Origin: Actinoplanes aureus | GTDB taxonomy: Bacteria > Actinomycetota > Actinomycetes > Mycobacteriales > Micromonosporaceae | Direction: 5' to 3' | Assembly (NCBI RefSeq): GCF_015704865.1 | Contig: NZ_JADQTO010000009.1 | Span: forward strand, 1-64,000 | Length of the DNA: 64,000 nt | Part shown: piece after piece, positions 40,822-49,836 of the stretch | Layout of the letters: every line of letters starts with the position of its first letter | How positions within the stretch are numbered: the first letter of the stretch is position 1 | Translations under genes and position numbers: made by a program | Notes under the pieces: model-generated | What the model was told of the DNA's origin: nothing | The model's input: only the letters and a program-made list of their open reading frames with translations | The model's database searches: none

Positions 40822-42022
40822 CGGTACGCACCTCGCCGGCGCGGTGCAGCAGAAACCCGATGACGACGCCCGCGGCCAGCACCGCGGCGAGCAGGCCCAC
40901 GGTGAGGATCGGAGACAGGTCGAGCAGGGGGATGAGCAGGGCCAGTGGCACGCCGGCACCCGGCCAGAGCAGCGTCCCGCGGATCCGGCGGCCCAGCTGG
41001 GCCTGCATGACCGCGGCACTGAGCAGATAGCCGGCGGTGGCGATACCGAGCACCCATCGGGTCCCGGCGGTGAGGTGCGGGTCGGCGCCGTGCAGCACGG
41101 CGTGTTCCAGCCCGACCGCCACGGCGGCGAGCGAGACCGCGAGCGGCAGGTGGATGTACACGTAGAAGTCGTGCACACCGTGCTTGGTGACCTCGTCGCC
41201 CTCCACGGCGAGCCGCCGTTTCGCCGCCCCGCCGGACAGATCGAAGTAAATCCACCACAGCGCCGCGGCCGCCGTGAACGCCAGCGCAGCCGTCCCGACC
41301 ACGGCCGGCTTCCAGCCGCCGTCGTGCAATCCGGTCACGATCGCCGCGACGGACTCGCCGAGCACCAGGATGACGAACAGCCCGAATCGTTCCGGCAGGT
41401 GCTCCAGGTGCAGCGGGACCGCGTCCTTCAGCCGGGCCGCGGCCGTCGGCCAGACCACGTCCAGCAGCACGCCCGCACCCCACAGCCAGTACCGGGCCGG
41501 CGCCGGGACGGCGAGCGAGGCCAGCCAGATCCCGGCACCCAGCGAATGCCCGATCAGGTACAGCCGGGCGGTCGAGCGGGCCTGCGGTACGTGCCACCAC
41601 GCCCGTAGGTAGCCCCCGATCAACGCGAGGCGGATCAGGACGTAGCCGAACACGAACCAGCGCCCGGTGGGCTCGTCGATCTTGTCAACGGCGGCCGCCA
41701 TCGCCACCACACCGGCCATCGCGGTCAGCGTGAGCAGGCGGAACACCGCGTCGTCGGTGTCGAACCGGTTGGCGTACAGGGTCGCGCTGGCCCACGCCCA
41801 CCAGCCGATCGTCAGGACGGCGGTGAAGATCAGCGCGCCGTGCCACGTCTCGTCCTTCGCCAGCACATCGGCACAGCGCGCGACGAACAGCACGAACGCC
41901 AGGTCGAAGAAGAGCTCCAGGCGGGTCGCCGAACGGTTCGACTCCTGGTTGAGGTCCGGCGGCCGGACCGGCTCGACCTGTTCGGCCTCTTCCTCGTCGA
42001 GGTCTTCGTGTGTCTGGCTCAT
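40811..42022 (-). CDS. LtrA-family (low temperature requirement A) membrane protein
   Basis: A 403-residue protein with about eleven membrane helices. The family signature is at the start: SNRSATRLELFFDLAFVLFV near residue 30, then RLTLTAMAGVV-like helices and LPERFGLFVILVLGESVAAI near residue 215. An acidic N-terminus (HEDLDEEEAEQVEPV) precedes. LtrA was named from Listeria growth at low temperature; the biochemical role is unknown. GGGAGG lies 5 nt upstream of ATG 42022. It is monocistronic, overlapping the MarR gene end to end. Confidence 0.85.
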   Translation of the reverse strand: MSQTHEDLDEEEAEQVEPVRPPDLNQESNRSATRLELFFDLAFVLFVARCADVLAKDETWHGALIFTAVLTIGWWAWASATLYANRFDTDDAVFRLLTLTAMAGVVAMAAAVDKIDEPTGRWFVFGYVLIRLALIGGYLRAWWHVPQARSTARLYLIGHSLGAGIWLASLAVPAPARYWLWGAGVLLDVVWPTAAARLKDAVPLHLEHLPERFGLFVILVLGESVAAIVTGLHDGGWKPAVVGTAALAFTAAAALWWIYFDLSGGAAKRRLAVEGDEVTKHGVHDFYVYIHLPLAVSLAAVAVGLEHAVLHGADPHLTAGTRWVLGIATAGYLLSAAVMQAQLGRRIRGTLLWPGAGVPLALLIPLLDLSPILTVGLLAAVLAAGVVIGFLLHRAGEVRTAKV

Positions 42023-42116
42023 GGTGCCTCCCGATCCGCCGCTGCGTGCACCGACGGACTACCCGAGCGGCACCAGATCACACTGCCCGGGCGCCGGGCA
42101 CGCGAGCCAGCTCGCT

Positions 42117-42824
42117 CTAGGTCCAGGCGACGCTCAGCAGGACGTTCTCGAACAGCGTCGCGTACCGCTCGTAGGAGTCGACCGGGGCGGTCGCATCGAC
42201 CCGGAACCAATAGCCGTCGACCGGTACGAACACGGTGGATCCGCGGATCGTCCGGTCCTCCGACGTGATGGTCCAGTCGAACCGTTTGCAGTCGATCGTG
42301 AGCGCGGACGGTGCGGGCCGTCCTGACTCCGGGTCCGCGCCGACTCGCGCCCGGAAGATACGCATCGTGGTCTCACCGATGATCCGCAGGCCGTCGCGGG
42401 CCAGTGCGCGCCGCTCGCTGACAACCGATCCGACTCGGGGTGAGCGCACGTCGAGTGCGGCGGCGACCGTACCGTCGCGATCGGGTGCGGTGACCAAGAT
42501 CGACTCCTGGCCGTTCCGGATCGGGTGCTCGTCCGTGTCCTCCCACGCCGCGGGGTAGCCGACGACGAGGCCGAAGGTCGGTTCGCGCCAGGTCTTCAGG
42601 CGTACCGCTGCCGCCTCCTGCCGGCGCTCCTCGCCCTCCTGCCACTTGCCGAGCCACCAGCCACCCGCGGTCATCAGCGACACGACGACCATACCCAGCG
42701 AAAAGGTCCGCAATGGTCGCCCTTCGAGCCAATGCGGCCTGTCGAAGAAGTTCGCGATCGTCCCGAGCACGAAGCCGAGCGAGCCCATACCCAGCATCGC
42801 CGCCATGATCGTGTATTTCGGCAC
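42117..42824 (-). CDS. Hypothetical protein with two N-terminal membrane helices
   Basis: A 235-residue protein. Two helices (TIMAAMLGMGSLGFVLGTIA and LRTFSLGMVVVSLMTAGGWW) are followed by a charged linker (GKWQEGEERRQEAAAVRLKT) and a soluble domain of about 150 residues: GLVVGYPAAWEDTDEHPIRN, then ILVTAPDRDGTVAAALDVRS, and ending RFDWTITSEDRTIRGSTVFV. The soluble part resembles the Mog1/PsbP-like lipoprotein domains that begin with a YPAAW-type phrase, but this is weak. Function unknown. It is divergent from the small cysteine-containing gene at 42918. Confidence 0.55.
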   Translation of the reverse strand: MPKYTIMAAMLGMGSLGFVLGTIANFFDRPHWLEGRPLRTFSLGMVVVSLMTAGGWWLGKWQEGEERRQEAAAVRLKTWREPTFGLVVGYPAAWEDTDEHPIRNGQESILVTAPDRDGTVAAALDVRSPRVGSVVSERRALARDGLRIIGETTMRIFRARVGADPESGRPAPSALTIDCKRFDWTITSEDRTIRGSTVFVPVDGYWFRVDATAPVDSYERYATLFENVLLSVAWT

Positions 42825-42917
42825 GCATCAATGCTCCCATCTGTCGCGTCTTCCGCTCATGAACGCGTGGTGGGAGTCTGAACGGACCGGGTCCCCGCCA
42901 CATCGATGGGGGTAAAC

Positions 42918-43154
42918 ATGGTCGGATCACGATCCGCGTTCGAACCGGAGCAGGCCCCGTGCGGCAAGATCGTCGGAGGTGACTGCTATCGCGACAATGA
43001 CGGCGAGGGTCTCGTCGTCTATGACCTCTCCTACTCCTGCGGCTGCCGGAGGACCCGGCACGAGTACCACGACGGCACCGTGACCACGCAAGCGATCCGC
43101 CACGGCCGCCGGCACAAGGTGCTCTCCGACGAGCATTCCGAACACCCGGTCTGA
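42918..43154 (+). CDS. Small cysteine-containing hypothetical protein
   Basis: A 78-residue protein. The pattern QAPCGKIVGGDCYRDNDGEG, then YSCGCRRTRHEYHDG, gives four cysteines with histidines, a possible zinc site. The tail is basic and histidine-rich (AIRHGRRHKVLSDEHSEH). ATG 42918 has GGGGG about 7 nt upstream. It runs in the same direction as frdA, 21 nt upstream, and might share its transcript. No family recognised. Confidence 0.5.
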   Translation: MVGSRSAFEPEQAPCGKIVGGDCYRDNDGEGLVVYDLSYSCGCRRTRHEYHDGTVTTQAIRHGRRHKVLSDEHSEHPV

Positions 43155-43175
43155 CGCCGCGGCGGAGGAGAGCCG

Positions 43176-44915
43176 ATGAGCCTGTCCCATGACGTCGTCA
43201 TCGTCGGTGCGGGCGGAGCCGGGCTGCGCGCCGCCATCGCCGTGGCCGAGGCGGAGCCCCGCCTCAGTGTGGCGCTGGTGTCCAAGGTGTACCCGATGCG
43301 CAGCCACACCGTTTCGGCCGAGGGCGGGGCCGCCGGCGCGATAAGCGCCGATGACAGCCTCGAGGAGCACGCGTACGACACGATCTCCGGCGGTGACTGG
43401 CTCTGTGACCAGGACGCGGTCGAGAACTTCGTCGCCGAGGCCCCGCGCGAGTTGCTCCGCCTGGAGCACTGGGGCTGCCCGTGGAGCCGGGAGCCGGACG
43501 GACATGTCGCGGTGCGCGCGTTCGGCGGCATGAAGAAGAAGCGCACCTGGTTCGCCGCCGACAAGACCGGCTTCCACCTGCTGCACACCCTGTTCCAGAC
43601 CTCGCTGAAATACTCGAACATCACCCGGTACGACGAGTGGTACGTCAGCCGGCTGCTCGTCGACGACGGCCGGGTCTGCGGTGTGGTGGCGCTGGAGCTG
43701 ATGTCCGGCCTGATCGAGACGATCACCGGACGGTCCGTGGTGATCGCGACCGGCGGTGGCGGGCGGGTGTTCCCGTTCACCACCAACGCCGCCATCAAGA
43801 CCGGTGACGGGATGGCGCTGGCCTACCGGGCCGGCGCGCCGCTCAAGGACATGGAGTTCGTCCAGTACCACCCGACCGGGCTGCCGTTCACCGGCATCCT
43901 GATCACCGAGGCCGCCCGTGCCGAGGGCGGCTGGCTGCTCAACAAGGACGGCTACCGCTACCTGCAGGACTACGACCTCGGCAAACCCGAGCCGGGCCCG
44001 GTGCTGCGCAGCATGGAGCTGGGCCCGCGGGACCGGCTCTCGCAGGCGTTCGTGCACGAGATGGCGAAGGGCCGCACGATCAATTCACCGTACGGCCCGG
44101 TCGTGCACCTGGACCTGCGCCACCTCGGCGAGCGGACGATCGACGCGAAACTGCCGATGGTGCGCGAGCTGTGCCGCGACTACGAGCGCATCGACCCGGT
44201 CCATGAGCTCGTCCCGGTACGTCCCGTCGTGCACTACATGATGGGCGGCATCCACACCGACCGGAACGGCGTCACTCCCCTCGCCGGCCTCTTTGCCGCC
44301 GGCGAGACCGCTTGCGTGAGCATCAACGGCGCCAACCGGCTGGGCTCCAACTCGCTGCCGGAGTGCCTGGTGTTCGGGGCACGCGCCGGGCGCGCCGCCG
44401 CCCTCTACGCCGTCGAGGCCCCGCCACCGGCGTTGGCCGTGGAGGCACAGGGCGACGACGAGCGGCGCCGGCTCGACGAGGATCTGCTGCGCCGTAGCGA
44501 CGGCCCGGACCGGATCTCCTCGATCCGCACCGAGATGCAGGCGATCCTGGAGGACGCCGCCGGCATCTACCGCGACGGCGACAGCCTCACCAAGGCCACC
44601 GACAAGCTGCGCGAACTCAAGGAACGTGCGGCCACCGCGGCCGTCGACGACGCCAGCCGGCGCTTCAACACCGAACGGGTGGCCGGCCTGGAACTGGCCG
44701 GCATGCTCGAGCTGGCCGAATGCATCCTGCACAGCGCGCTGCGCCGGGAGGAGTCGCGGGGCGCGCACCAGCGCACGGACTTCCCCGAGCGCGACGACAA
44801 GCGTTTCCTCGCCCACTCTCTGGCGTACCGCGAATCCGGCGGCTCGCCGCGCGTGTCGCACCTGCCGGTGACCATCACACGCTGGCCGCCCGGCAAGCGG
44901 GTCTACGGGAGATGA
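43176..44915 (+). CDS. frdA: Fumarate reductase flavoprotein subunit
   Basis: A 579-residue protein. The FAD-binding start is HDVVIVGAGGAGLRAAIAVA; RSHTVSAEGGAAGAI contains the histidine that links FAD covalently; QYHPTGLPFTG and RPVVHYMMGGIHTD match dicarboxylate-binding and active-site regions, and NGANRLGSNSLPECLVFGAR follows. It converts fumarate and succinate with quinol electrons. GGAGGAG precedes ATG 43176. The set frdA-B-C-D has two separate small anchors, as in the E. coli fumarate reductase, rather than the single cytochrome b anchor of many actinobacterial succinate dehydrogenases. Direction of use in vivo is inference. Confidence 0.92.
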   Translation: MSLSHDVVIVGAGGAGLRAAIAVAEAEPRLSVALVSKVYPMRSHTVSAEGGAAGAISADDSLEEHAYDTISGGDWLCDQDAVENFVAEAPRELLRLEHWGCPWSREPDGHVAVRAFGGMKKKRTWFAADKTGFHLLHTLFQTSLKYSNITRYDEWYVSRLLVDDGRVCGVVALELMSGLIETITGRSVVIATGGGGRVFPFTTNAAIKTGDGMALAYRAGAPLKDMEFVQYHPTGLPFTGILITEAARAEGGWLLNKDGYRYLQDYDLGKPEPGPVLRSMELGPRDRLSQAFVHEMAKGRTINSPYGPVVHLDLRHLGERTIDAKLPMVRELCRDYERIDPVHELVPVRPVVHYMMGGIHTDRNGVTPLAGLFAAGETACVSINGANRLGSNSLPECLVFGARAGRAAALYAVEAPPPALAVEAQGDDERRRLDEDLLRRSDGPDRISSIRTEMQAILEDAAGIYRDGDSLTKATDKLRELKERAATAAVDDASRRFNTERVAGLELAGMLELAECILHSALRREESRGAHQRTDFPERDDKRFLAHSLAYRESGGSPRVSHLPVTITRWPPGKRVYGR

Positions 44916-44916
44916 C

Positions 44917-45660
44917 ATGGATCAGATCACGTTGCGGGTGGCCCGGTACCGGCCGGACGACGAGGAGACGGAGCCGGTGCTCGTCGACTACGACGTGCCG
45001 CTGCGCCCCGACTGGGCGGTGCTGGACGGCCTGAACTACATCAAGGACGAGCTGGACGGCACGCTGTCGTACCGGTGGTCGTGCCGGATGGGCATCTGCG
45101 GCAGCTGCGGCATGATGGTCGACGGCGAGCCCAAGCTCACCTGCGCCACCTTCCTGGTGGACCTGGCCCCCGGCCCGGTACGCATCGAGCCGCTCGCCAA
45201 CTTCCCGGTGATCCGCGACCTGATCGTCGACCTCACCGACTTCATGCACAAGCTGAGCAGCGTCAAGCCGTGGCTGATCCGCCAGGACGAGCAGCCGGTC
45301 GAGGACGGCGAATACCTGCAGACACCCGCCCAGCTCGACGAGTTCAAGCAGTTCAGCATGTGTATCAACTGCATGCTCTGCTACGCGGCCTGCCCGGTGT
45401 ACGGGTTGGACGGCTCGTTCGTGGGCCCGGCGGCGATCGCGCTGGCACACCGTTACGACCTCGACTCGCGCGACGAGGGCGACCGGCAGCGGCTCACCAT
45501 CCTGGCCCAGCCGGACGGTGTCTGGGACTGCACGTTCGTCGGGGAGTGCTCGACGGCGTGCCCCAAGGGCGTCGACCCGGCGGGCGCGATCCAGCAGGCG
45601 AAGCTGGCGGCCGCGCAGGAGGCCATGAAGTCCCTGCTCCTCCCCTGGCGGTCGCGATGA
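44917..45660 (+). CDS. frdB: Fumarate reductase iron-sulfur subunit
   Basis: A 247-residue protein with all three clusters visible. [2Fe-2S]: SCRMGICGSCGMMVDGEPKL then TCATF near residues 55-75. [4Fe-4S]: CINCMLCYAACPVYG near residue 150. [3Fe-4S]: CTFVGECSTACPKGVDP near residue 205. It passes electrons between the flavin and the membrane quinone site. It starts one base after the frdA stop codon and its own TGA overlaps the frdC ATG (45657-45660). Confidence 0.93.
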   Translation: MDQITLRVARYRPDDEETEPVLVDYDVPLRPDWAVLDGLNYIKDELDGTLSYRWSCRMGICGSCGMMVDGEPKLTCATFLVDLAPGPVRIEPLANFPVIRDLIVDLTDFMHKLSSVKPWLIRQDEQPVEDGEYLQTPAQLDEFKQFSMCINCMLCYAACPVYGLDGSFVGPAAIALAHRYDLDSRDEGDRQRLTILAQPDGVWDCTFVGECSTACPKGVDPAGAIQQAKLAAAQEAMKSLLLPWRSR

Positions 45661-46058
45661 TCTCCCCGTTGGAGGCCAGGTACTACCGCCGGCGCATGCC
45701 GCTGCTGTGGTGGGCGCACCGGCGCTCGTACGCGATCTTCGTGCTACGCGAGCTCTCCAGCGCGTTCGTCGCGCTGTTCATCGTGGAACTGCTTCTTCTG
45801 GTACGCGCGACGGCGCGCGGCCCCGCGGCGTACGAGAGCTTCCTGGACACCATGGCCCACCCCGCCATGATCGTGCTGAATCTGATCGCGCTCGCCTTCG
45901 TGCTGCTGCACGCGATCACGTTCGCCAACCTGACCCCGCGCGCCATGATCGTCCGGTTGCGCGGCCGGCGGGTGCCGTCGCGCGTCGTCCTGGCCGGCGT
46001 CTACGCCGGATGGCTGCTGGTCACGGCCTTCCTGGCCTGGCTCCTGGTGGCGGCATGA
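45657..46058 (+). CDS. frdC: Fumarate reductase membrane anchor subunit C
   Basis: A 133-residue protein with three membrane helices. The opening RRRMPLLWWAHRRSYAIFVL, then RELSSAFVALFIVELLLLV, follows the FrdC pattern (a WW-x-HR-x-SY-x-x-F phrase, then RELS). Helix 2 contains LHAITFANLTPRA. With FrdD it anchors the catalytic dimer and forms the quinone site without haem. ATGA overlaps join it to frdB and frdD, so the four genes form one operon. Confidence 0.88.
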   Translation: MISPLEARYYRRRMPLLWWAHRRSYAIFVLRELSSAFVALFIVELLLLVRATARGPAAYESFLDTMAHPAMIVLNLIALAFVLLHAITFANLTPRAMIVRLRGRRVPSRVVLAGVYAGWLLVTAFLAWLLVAA

Positions 46059-46420
46059 CCAGCCCGCGCCGGGTGACACCCGAGCCGTTCGTCTGGTTGA
46101 TGTTCAGCGCGGGCGGGGTGGTGGCCGCGCTGATCCTGCCGGTCCTGCTGGTCCTGTTCGGCGTGGCCATCCCGCTGGGCTGGGTGGAGGCGCCGGACCA
46201 CGCACACCTGCTCGCCGTGCTGCGCCATCCACTCACCCGGCTGGCCCTGTTCGGGGTGTGCGCCCTCGCGCTGGTGCACGCCGCGCACCGGCTGCGCTTC
46301 ACCGTCGAGCACACGTTCCGGCTGGGCCGCTACGACCCGGCGATCGCCACGGTGACCTACGGCGCCGCGGCGGCCGGCGCGGCGGCCGCCGCCTATCTGC
46401 TGCTGACCGCCTTCGGCTGA
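46055..46420 (+). CDS. frdD: Fumarate reductase membrane anchor subunit D
   Basis: A 121-residue protein with three membrane helices: PFVWLMFSAGGVVAALILPV, TRLALFGVCALALVHAAHRL and TYGAAAAGAAAAAYLLL. The phrase RVTPEPFVWLMFSAGG is the recognisable FrdD start, and HAAHRLRFTVEH matches the conserved helix 2 end. ATG 46055 overlaps the frdC stop. Last gene of the operon. Confidence 0.87.
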   Translation: MTSPRRVTPEPFVWLMFSAGGVVAALILPVLLVLFGVAIPLGWVEAPDHAHLLAVLRHPLTRLALFGVCALALVHAAHRLRFTVEHTFRLGRYDPAIATVTYGAAAAGAAAAAYLLLTAFG

Positions 46421-46480
46421 GGGCGGAGCTTATTGAAAACAGTCTTCACAGATCGAGTGTCCTGTATGTAGCTTCGGGAG

Positions 46481-48040
46481 ATGCGTACTCGTCTCGCAGT
46501 TCTCCTCGCTTGCGTGCTGTCGCTGACGGCCGCCTCGGCACCGGCCGAGGCGACGCGCCCGGCGGTCGCCCTCGGCAGCGTCGTGCCCGCACCCGTCGAG
46601 GTGCGCCCGCACGGCTCCGCGTTCCAACTGACTGAACGCACGGTCATCGCGGCACCGCGATCGGCGCGGGCCGTGGCCGAGCGTCTCGCGGAAGCACTCC
46701 GGCCGGCCACCGGATACCGGCTGCCCGTGGTCGACCGGGCCCGGGGCGGCACGCCGGTCATCTCGCTCGCGTCCGGGCGGGAAGAGGCGCGGCTCGGTGC
46801 GGAGGGTTACCGGCTGCGCGTACGGCGCTCCGAGGTCACGCTGCGGGCCAACAGCAACGCCGGCCTGTTCGCCGGCGTGCAGACCCTGCTGCAACTGCTC
46901 CCGCCGGCGATCGACGCGGCCACCCCGCAGCGCAACCGGTGGACGGTGCCCGGCGGGGAGATCGTCGACTACCCGCGGTTCGCCTATCGCGGGGCGATGC
47001 TCGACCTGGCCCGGCACTTCCACACGCCGGCCGAGATCAAGCGGTACATCGACGAGATCAGCCGCTTCAAGGTCAACCACCTGCACCTGCACCTCTCCGA
47101 CGACCAGGGATGGCGCATCCAGATCGACTCGTGGCCGCGGCTGACCACGGTCGGCGGCGCGCCGGGTACCGGTGTCGACGGTGCCGGCGGCGGCTACCTG
47201 ACCAAGGCGGACTACCGCGAGCTGGTGCGCTACGCCGCCGGCCGGTACGTGACGATCGTCCCGGAGATCGACATGCCGGGTCACGTCAACGCCGCCCAGG
47301 TGGCGTACCCGGAGCTGACCTGCGACGGGGTCGCCCCGCCGCCCCGCACCGACACCGCGGTGGGCTACAGCTCGCTCTGCATCGGCAAGGAGGTCACCTA
47401 CCGGTTCGTCGAGGACGTGATCCGCGAACTGGCCGCGATGACGCCCGGGCCGTACCTGCACATCGGCGGCGACGAGGCACACGCCACCACCGACGACGAG
47501 TACCTGACCTTCCAGGAGCGGGTGCTGCCGCTGGTGGCCCGGTACGGCAAGATCGCGTACGGCTGGAACGAGATCGCCCAGGCACCCGCCGCCCGCCGGG
47601 CGGTCGCCCAGTACTGGGGCCTGACCACCGAGAACGCGACACTGGCGGCGGCCGTGGCCGGCGGCACAAAGGTGATCATGTCGCCCGCCAACCGCGCCTA
47701 CCTGGACATGAAGTACGACCCGGCCACCCCGCTCGGGCTGAACTGGGCGGGCTACATCGAGGTGCGGACGGCGTACGACTGGGATCCGGGCACCTACCTC
47801 ACCGGCGTACCGGAGAGCGCGGTGCTCGGCGTGGAGGCTCCGCTGTGGTCGGAGACGCTGCGCGACCTGGACGACATCGAGTTCATGGCGTTCCCGCGGC
47901 TCGCCGCGATCGCCGAGCTCGGCTGGTCACCGGCGCGGGACTGGGCGTCCTTCCGGACGCGGCTCGGAGCCTACGGGCCCCGGTGGGAGCAGCGCGGTGT
48001 CGGCTTCTACCGCTCGCCCCAGATCGACTGGGCGGGGTAG
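46481..48040 (+). CDS. Secreted GH20 beta-N-acetylhexosaminidase
   Basis: A 519-residue exported enzyme (signal RTRLAVLLACVLSLTAASAP). The N-terminal domain precedes the GH20 barrel: FAYRGAMLDLARHFHTPAEI, HLHLSDDQGWRIQIDSWP, VPEIDMPGHVNAA and PYLHIGGDEAHATTDD, in which the adjacent D-E pair near residue 325 are the polarising and acid/base residues of substrate-assisted catalysis. GLNWAGYIEVRTAYDWDP and APLWSETLRD follow. It would release GlcNAc from chitin fragments or peptidoglycan. GGGAG lies directly before the ATG. I saw no DasR-type site upstream. Confidence 0.93.
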   Translation: MRTRLAVLLACVLSLTAASAPAEATRPAVALGSVVPAPVEVRPHGSAFQLTERTVIAAPRSARAVAERLAEALRPATGYRLPVVDRARGGTPVISLASGREEARLGAEGYRLRVRRSEVTLRANSNAGLFAGVQTLLQLLPPAIDAATPQRNRWTVPGGEIVDYPRFAYRGAMLDLARHFHTPAEIKRYIDEISRFKVNHLHLHLSDDQGWRIQIDSWPRLTTVGGAPGTGVDGAGGGYLTKADYRELVRYAAGRYVTIVPEIDMPGHVNAAQVAYPELTCDGVAPPPRTDTAVGYSSLCIGKEVTYRFVEDVIRELAAMTPGPYLHIGGDEAHATTDDEYLTFQERVLPLVARYGKIAYGWNEIAQAPAARRAVAQYWGLTTENATLAAAVAGGTKVIMSPANRAYLDMKYDPATPLGLNWAGYIEVRTAYDWDPGTYLTGVPESAVLGVEAPLWSETLRDLDDIEFMAFPRLAAIAELGWSPARDWASFRTRLGAYGPRWEQRGVGFYRSPQIDWAG

Positions 48041-48064
48041 CCGGCGAGATCAGCTGAGAAATAC

Positions 48065-48097
48065 GAAAGGGAAAGGAGACCAACTCCTTTCCCTTTC
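48065..48097. terminator. Perfect 14-bp hairpin between the GH20 and efflux genes
   Basis: GAAAGGGAAAGGAG (48065-48078), loop ACCAA, CTCCTTTCCCTTTC (48084-48097). The flanking ATACG and CGTAT can extend the stem with a bulge. It starts 25 nt after the GH20 stop and fits a terminator; the T-rich 3' arm helps. It also contains Shine-Dalgarno-like AAAGGAG, so a role in the leader of the next gene is possible. Confidence 0.7.
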
Positions 48098-48228
48098 TAA
48101 CGTATATCGCACCCCGGGGCTTGCGGCAAGACCCGGGTGAGGGCGCAAAATCGCTGGCCGAGGCCGGGAACCCGACGGAACGGAAATCTTCGAACGCGAT
48201 TCCGCTCCCGGCCTGCCTAAGGAGAGAA

Positions 48229-49797
48229 GTGACAGTTCACTCTCAGTCAGCTGTGCCCGAAACCACCGCGAACCGGATGTCGCACGCCGAGGTGATCCAG
48301 GCACTGTCCGGGCTGATGCTCGGCGTGTTCGTCACCATCCTGGCGTCGACGATCGTCTCCAACGCGCTGCCGCGCATCATCGCCGATCTGGGCGGCAGCC
48401 AGTCGGTCTACACCTGGGTGATCACCGCCGAGTTGCTGGCGATGACCGCGACCGTGCCGCTCTGGGGCAAGATGGCCGACCTGCACAGCAAGAAACTGCT
48501 GATCCAGCTCGCGCTGGTGCTGTTCGCCTCGGGCTCGCTCATCGCGGGTCTCGCCCCGGACGTCACGGTGCTGCTGGCCAGCCGCATCGTGCAGGGCATC
48601 GGCGCGGGCGGGATGGGCGCGCTCGCGATGGTCGTGATGGCGGCGATGATCCCGCCGCGCGAGCTGGGCCGCTACTCCGGCGTCTTCGGCGCGGTCTTCG
48701 GCGTCGCCACCATCGCCGGCCCGCTCATCGGCGGGGTCCTGGTCGACACCTCCTGGCTGGGCTGGCGCTGGTGCTTCCTGATCGGCGTGCCGTTCACGCT
48801 GGCCGCGATCGCCCTGCTCCAGAAGACGCTGCACCTGCCGGTGGTCCGCCGCGAGGTGACCATCGACTGGCTGGGCGCGCTCCTGATCATGTCGGGCGTC
48901 TGCACCCTGCTCATCTGGTCGAGTCTGGCCGGCCACCACTTCGCCTGGGGATCGTGGCAGACCGCGGTGTTCGTCTGCGGCGGCGTGCTGCTGCTCGCCC
49001 TGGCGCTGCGGGTCGAGTCGCGAGCCGCGGACCCGATCGTCCCGCTCGGCATCTTCCGCAACCGCACGCTCAGTCTGGCCGTGGTGGCCAGCACGCTGGT
49101 CGGGGTGGCGATGTTCGGCGGCACGGTGTTCCTGTCCCAGTACTTCCAGATCTCGCTCGGCAAGTCGCCGACGGTCGCCGGGCTGATGAGCCTGCCGATG
49201 GTCTTCGGTGTGCTGGTCTCCTCCACCGTCAGCGGGCAGCTGATCACCAGGTTCGGGCGCTGGAAGGCGTACCTGGTGGCCGGTTCGGTGGTGATGACCG
49301 GCAGCCTGCTGCTGCTCAGCACCATCGACGCGGACACCGGCATGGTGCGGCTGGCGGCCTGCATGGCGCTGCTCGGCATCGGTGTCGGCATGCTCATGCA
49401 GAACCTGATCCTCGCCGCGCAGAACGACGTGCCCGCCGCCGACCTCGGCGCTGCCACCTCGACGCTCACCTTCGCCCGCAGCATGGGCGGCGCGATCGGG
49501 GTGAGTGCACTGGGCGCGGTGCTCGCCGAACGGGTCACCTCGCTGTTCACCGAACGGCTCGGCCCCGCGGCGACCACCGGTGGCACGGTGCCGGACGTGA
49601 GCGTCCTGCCGCCCGAGCTGCTGGCGGTGGTCAAGGACGTCTACGGCACCGCGACCGCGGACCTCTTCCTGGTCGCGGCGCCGATCGCGTTCCTCGCCGT
49701 ACTGGCGGTGCTCTTCATCCGGGAGAAGCCGCTGTCCACGCTCACCGGCGACGAGCGCCGCGCCCGCGAAGCCGGTCCGGCGCCGGAGTCCGCCTGA
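48229..49797 (+). CDS. DHA2-type MFS drug efflux transporter (EmrB/QacA family)
   Basis: A 522-residue protein with about 14 membrane helices. Family motifs: SALPRIIADL-like start (SNALPRIIADLGGSQSVYTW), LWGKMADLHSKKLLIQLALV as the loop 2-3 motif, and the antiporter motif C region GVFGAVFGVATIAGPLIGGV with the GP dipeptide. GTG 48229 is chosen because AAGGAG lies 4-5 nt upstream; the open frame extends further 5'. Such pumps export drugs or secondary metabolites by proton antiport. No regulator is adjacent; the hairpin at 48065 lies upstream. Confidence 0.9.
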   Translation: MTVHSQSAVPETTANRMSHAEVIQALSGLMLGVFVTILASTIVSNALPRIIADLGGSQSVYTWVITAELLAMTATVPLWGKMADLHSKKLLIQLALVLFASGSLIAGLAPDVTVLLASRIVQGIGAGGMGALAMVVMAAMIPPRELGRYSGVFGAVFGVATIAGPLIGGVLVDTSWLGWRWCFLIGVPFTLAAIALLQKTLHLPVVRREVTIDWLGALLIMSGVCTLLIWSSLAGHHFAWGSWQTAVFVCGGVLLLALALRVESRAADPIVPLGIFRNRTLSLAVVASTLVGVAMFGGTVFLSQYFQISLGKSPTVAGLMSLPMVFGVLVSSTVSGQLITRFGRWKAYLVAGSVVMTGSLLLLSTIDADTGMVRLAACMALLGIGVGMLMQNLILAAQNDVPAADLGAATSTLTFARSMGGAIGVSALGAVLAERVTSLFTERLGPAATTGGTVPDVSVLPPELLAVVKDVYGTATADLFLVAAPIAFLAVLAVLFIREKPLSTLTGDERRAREAGPAPESA

Positions 49798-49836
49798 TAC
49801 GCCCGCGGCTCATCGAGCCGCGGGCGCCTGGCCCGC

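Noticed and set aside
46421..46480. DasR-type operator upstream of the GH20 gene
   Set aside because: No sequence close to TGGTCTAGACCA is present; the short inverted stretch TGAA...TTCA is too weak.
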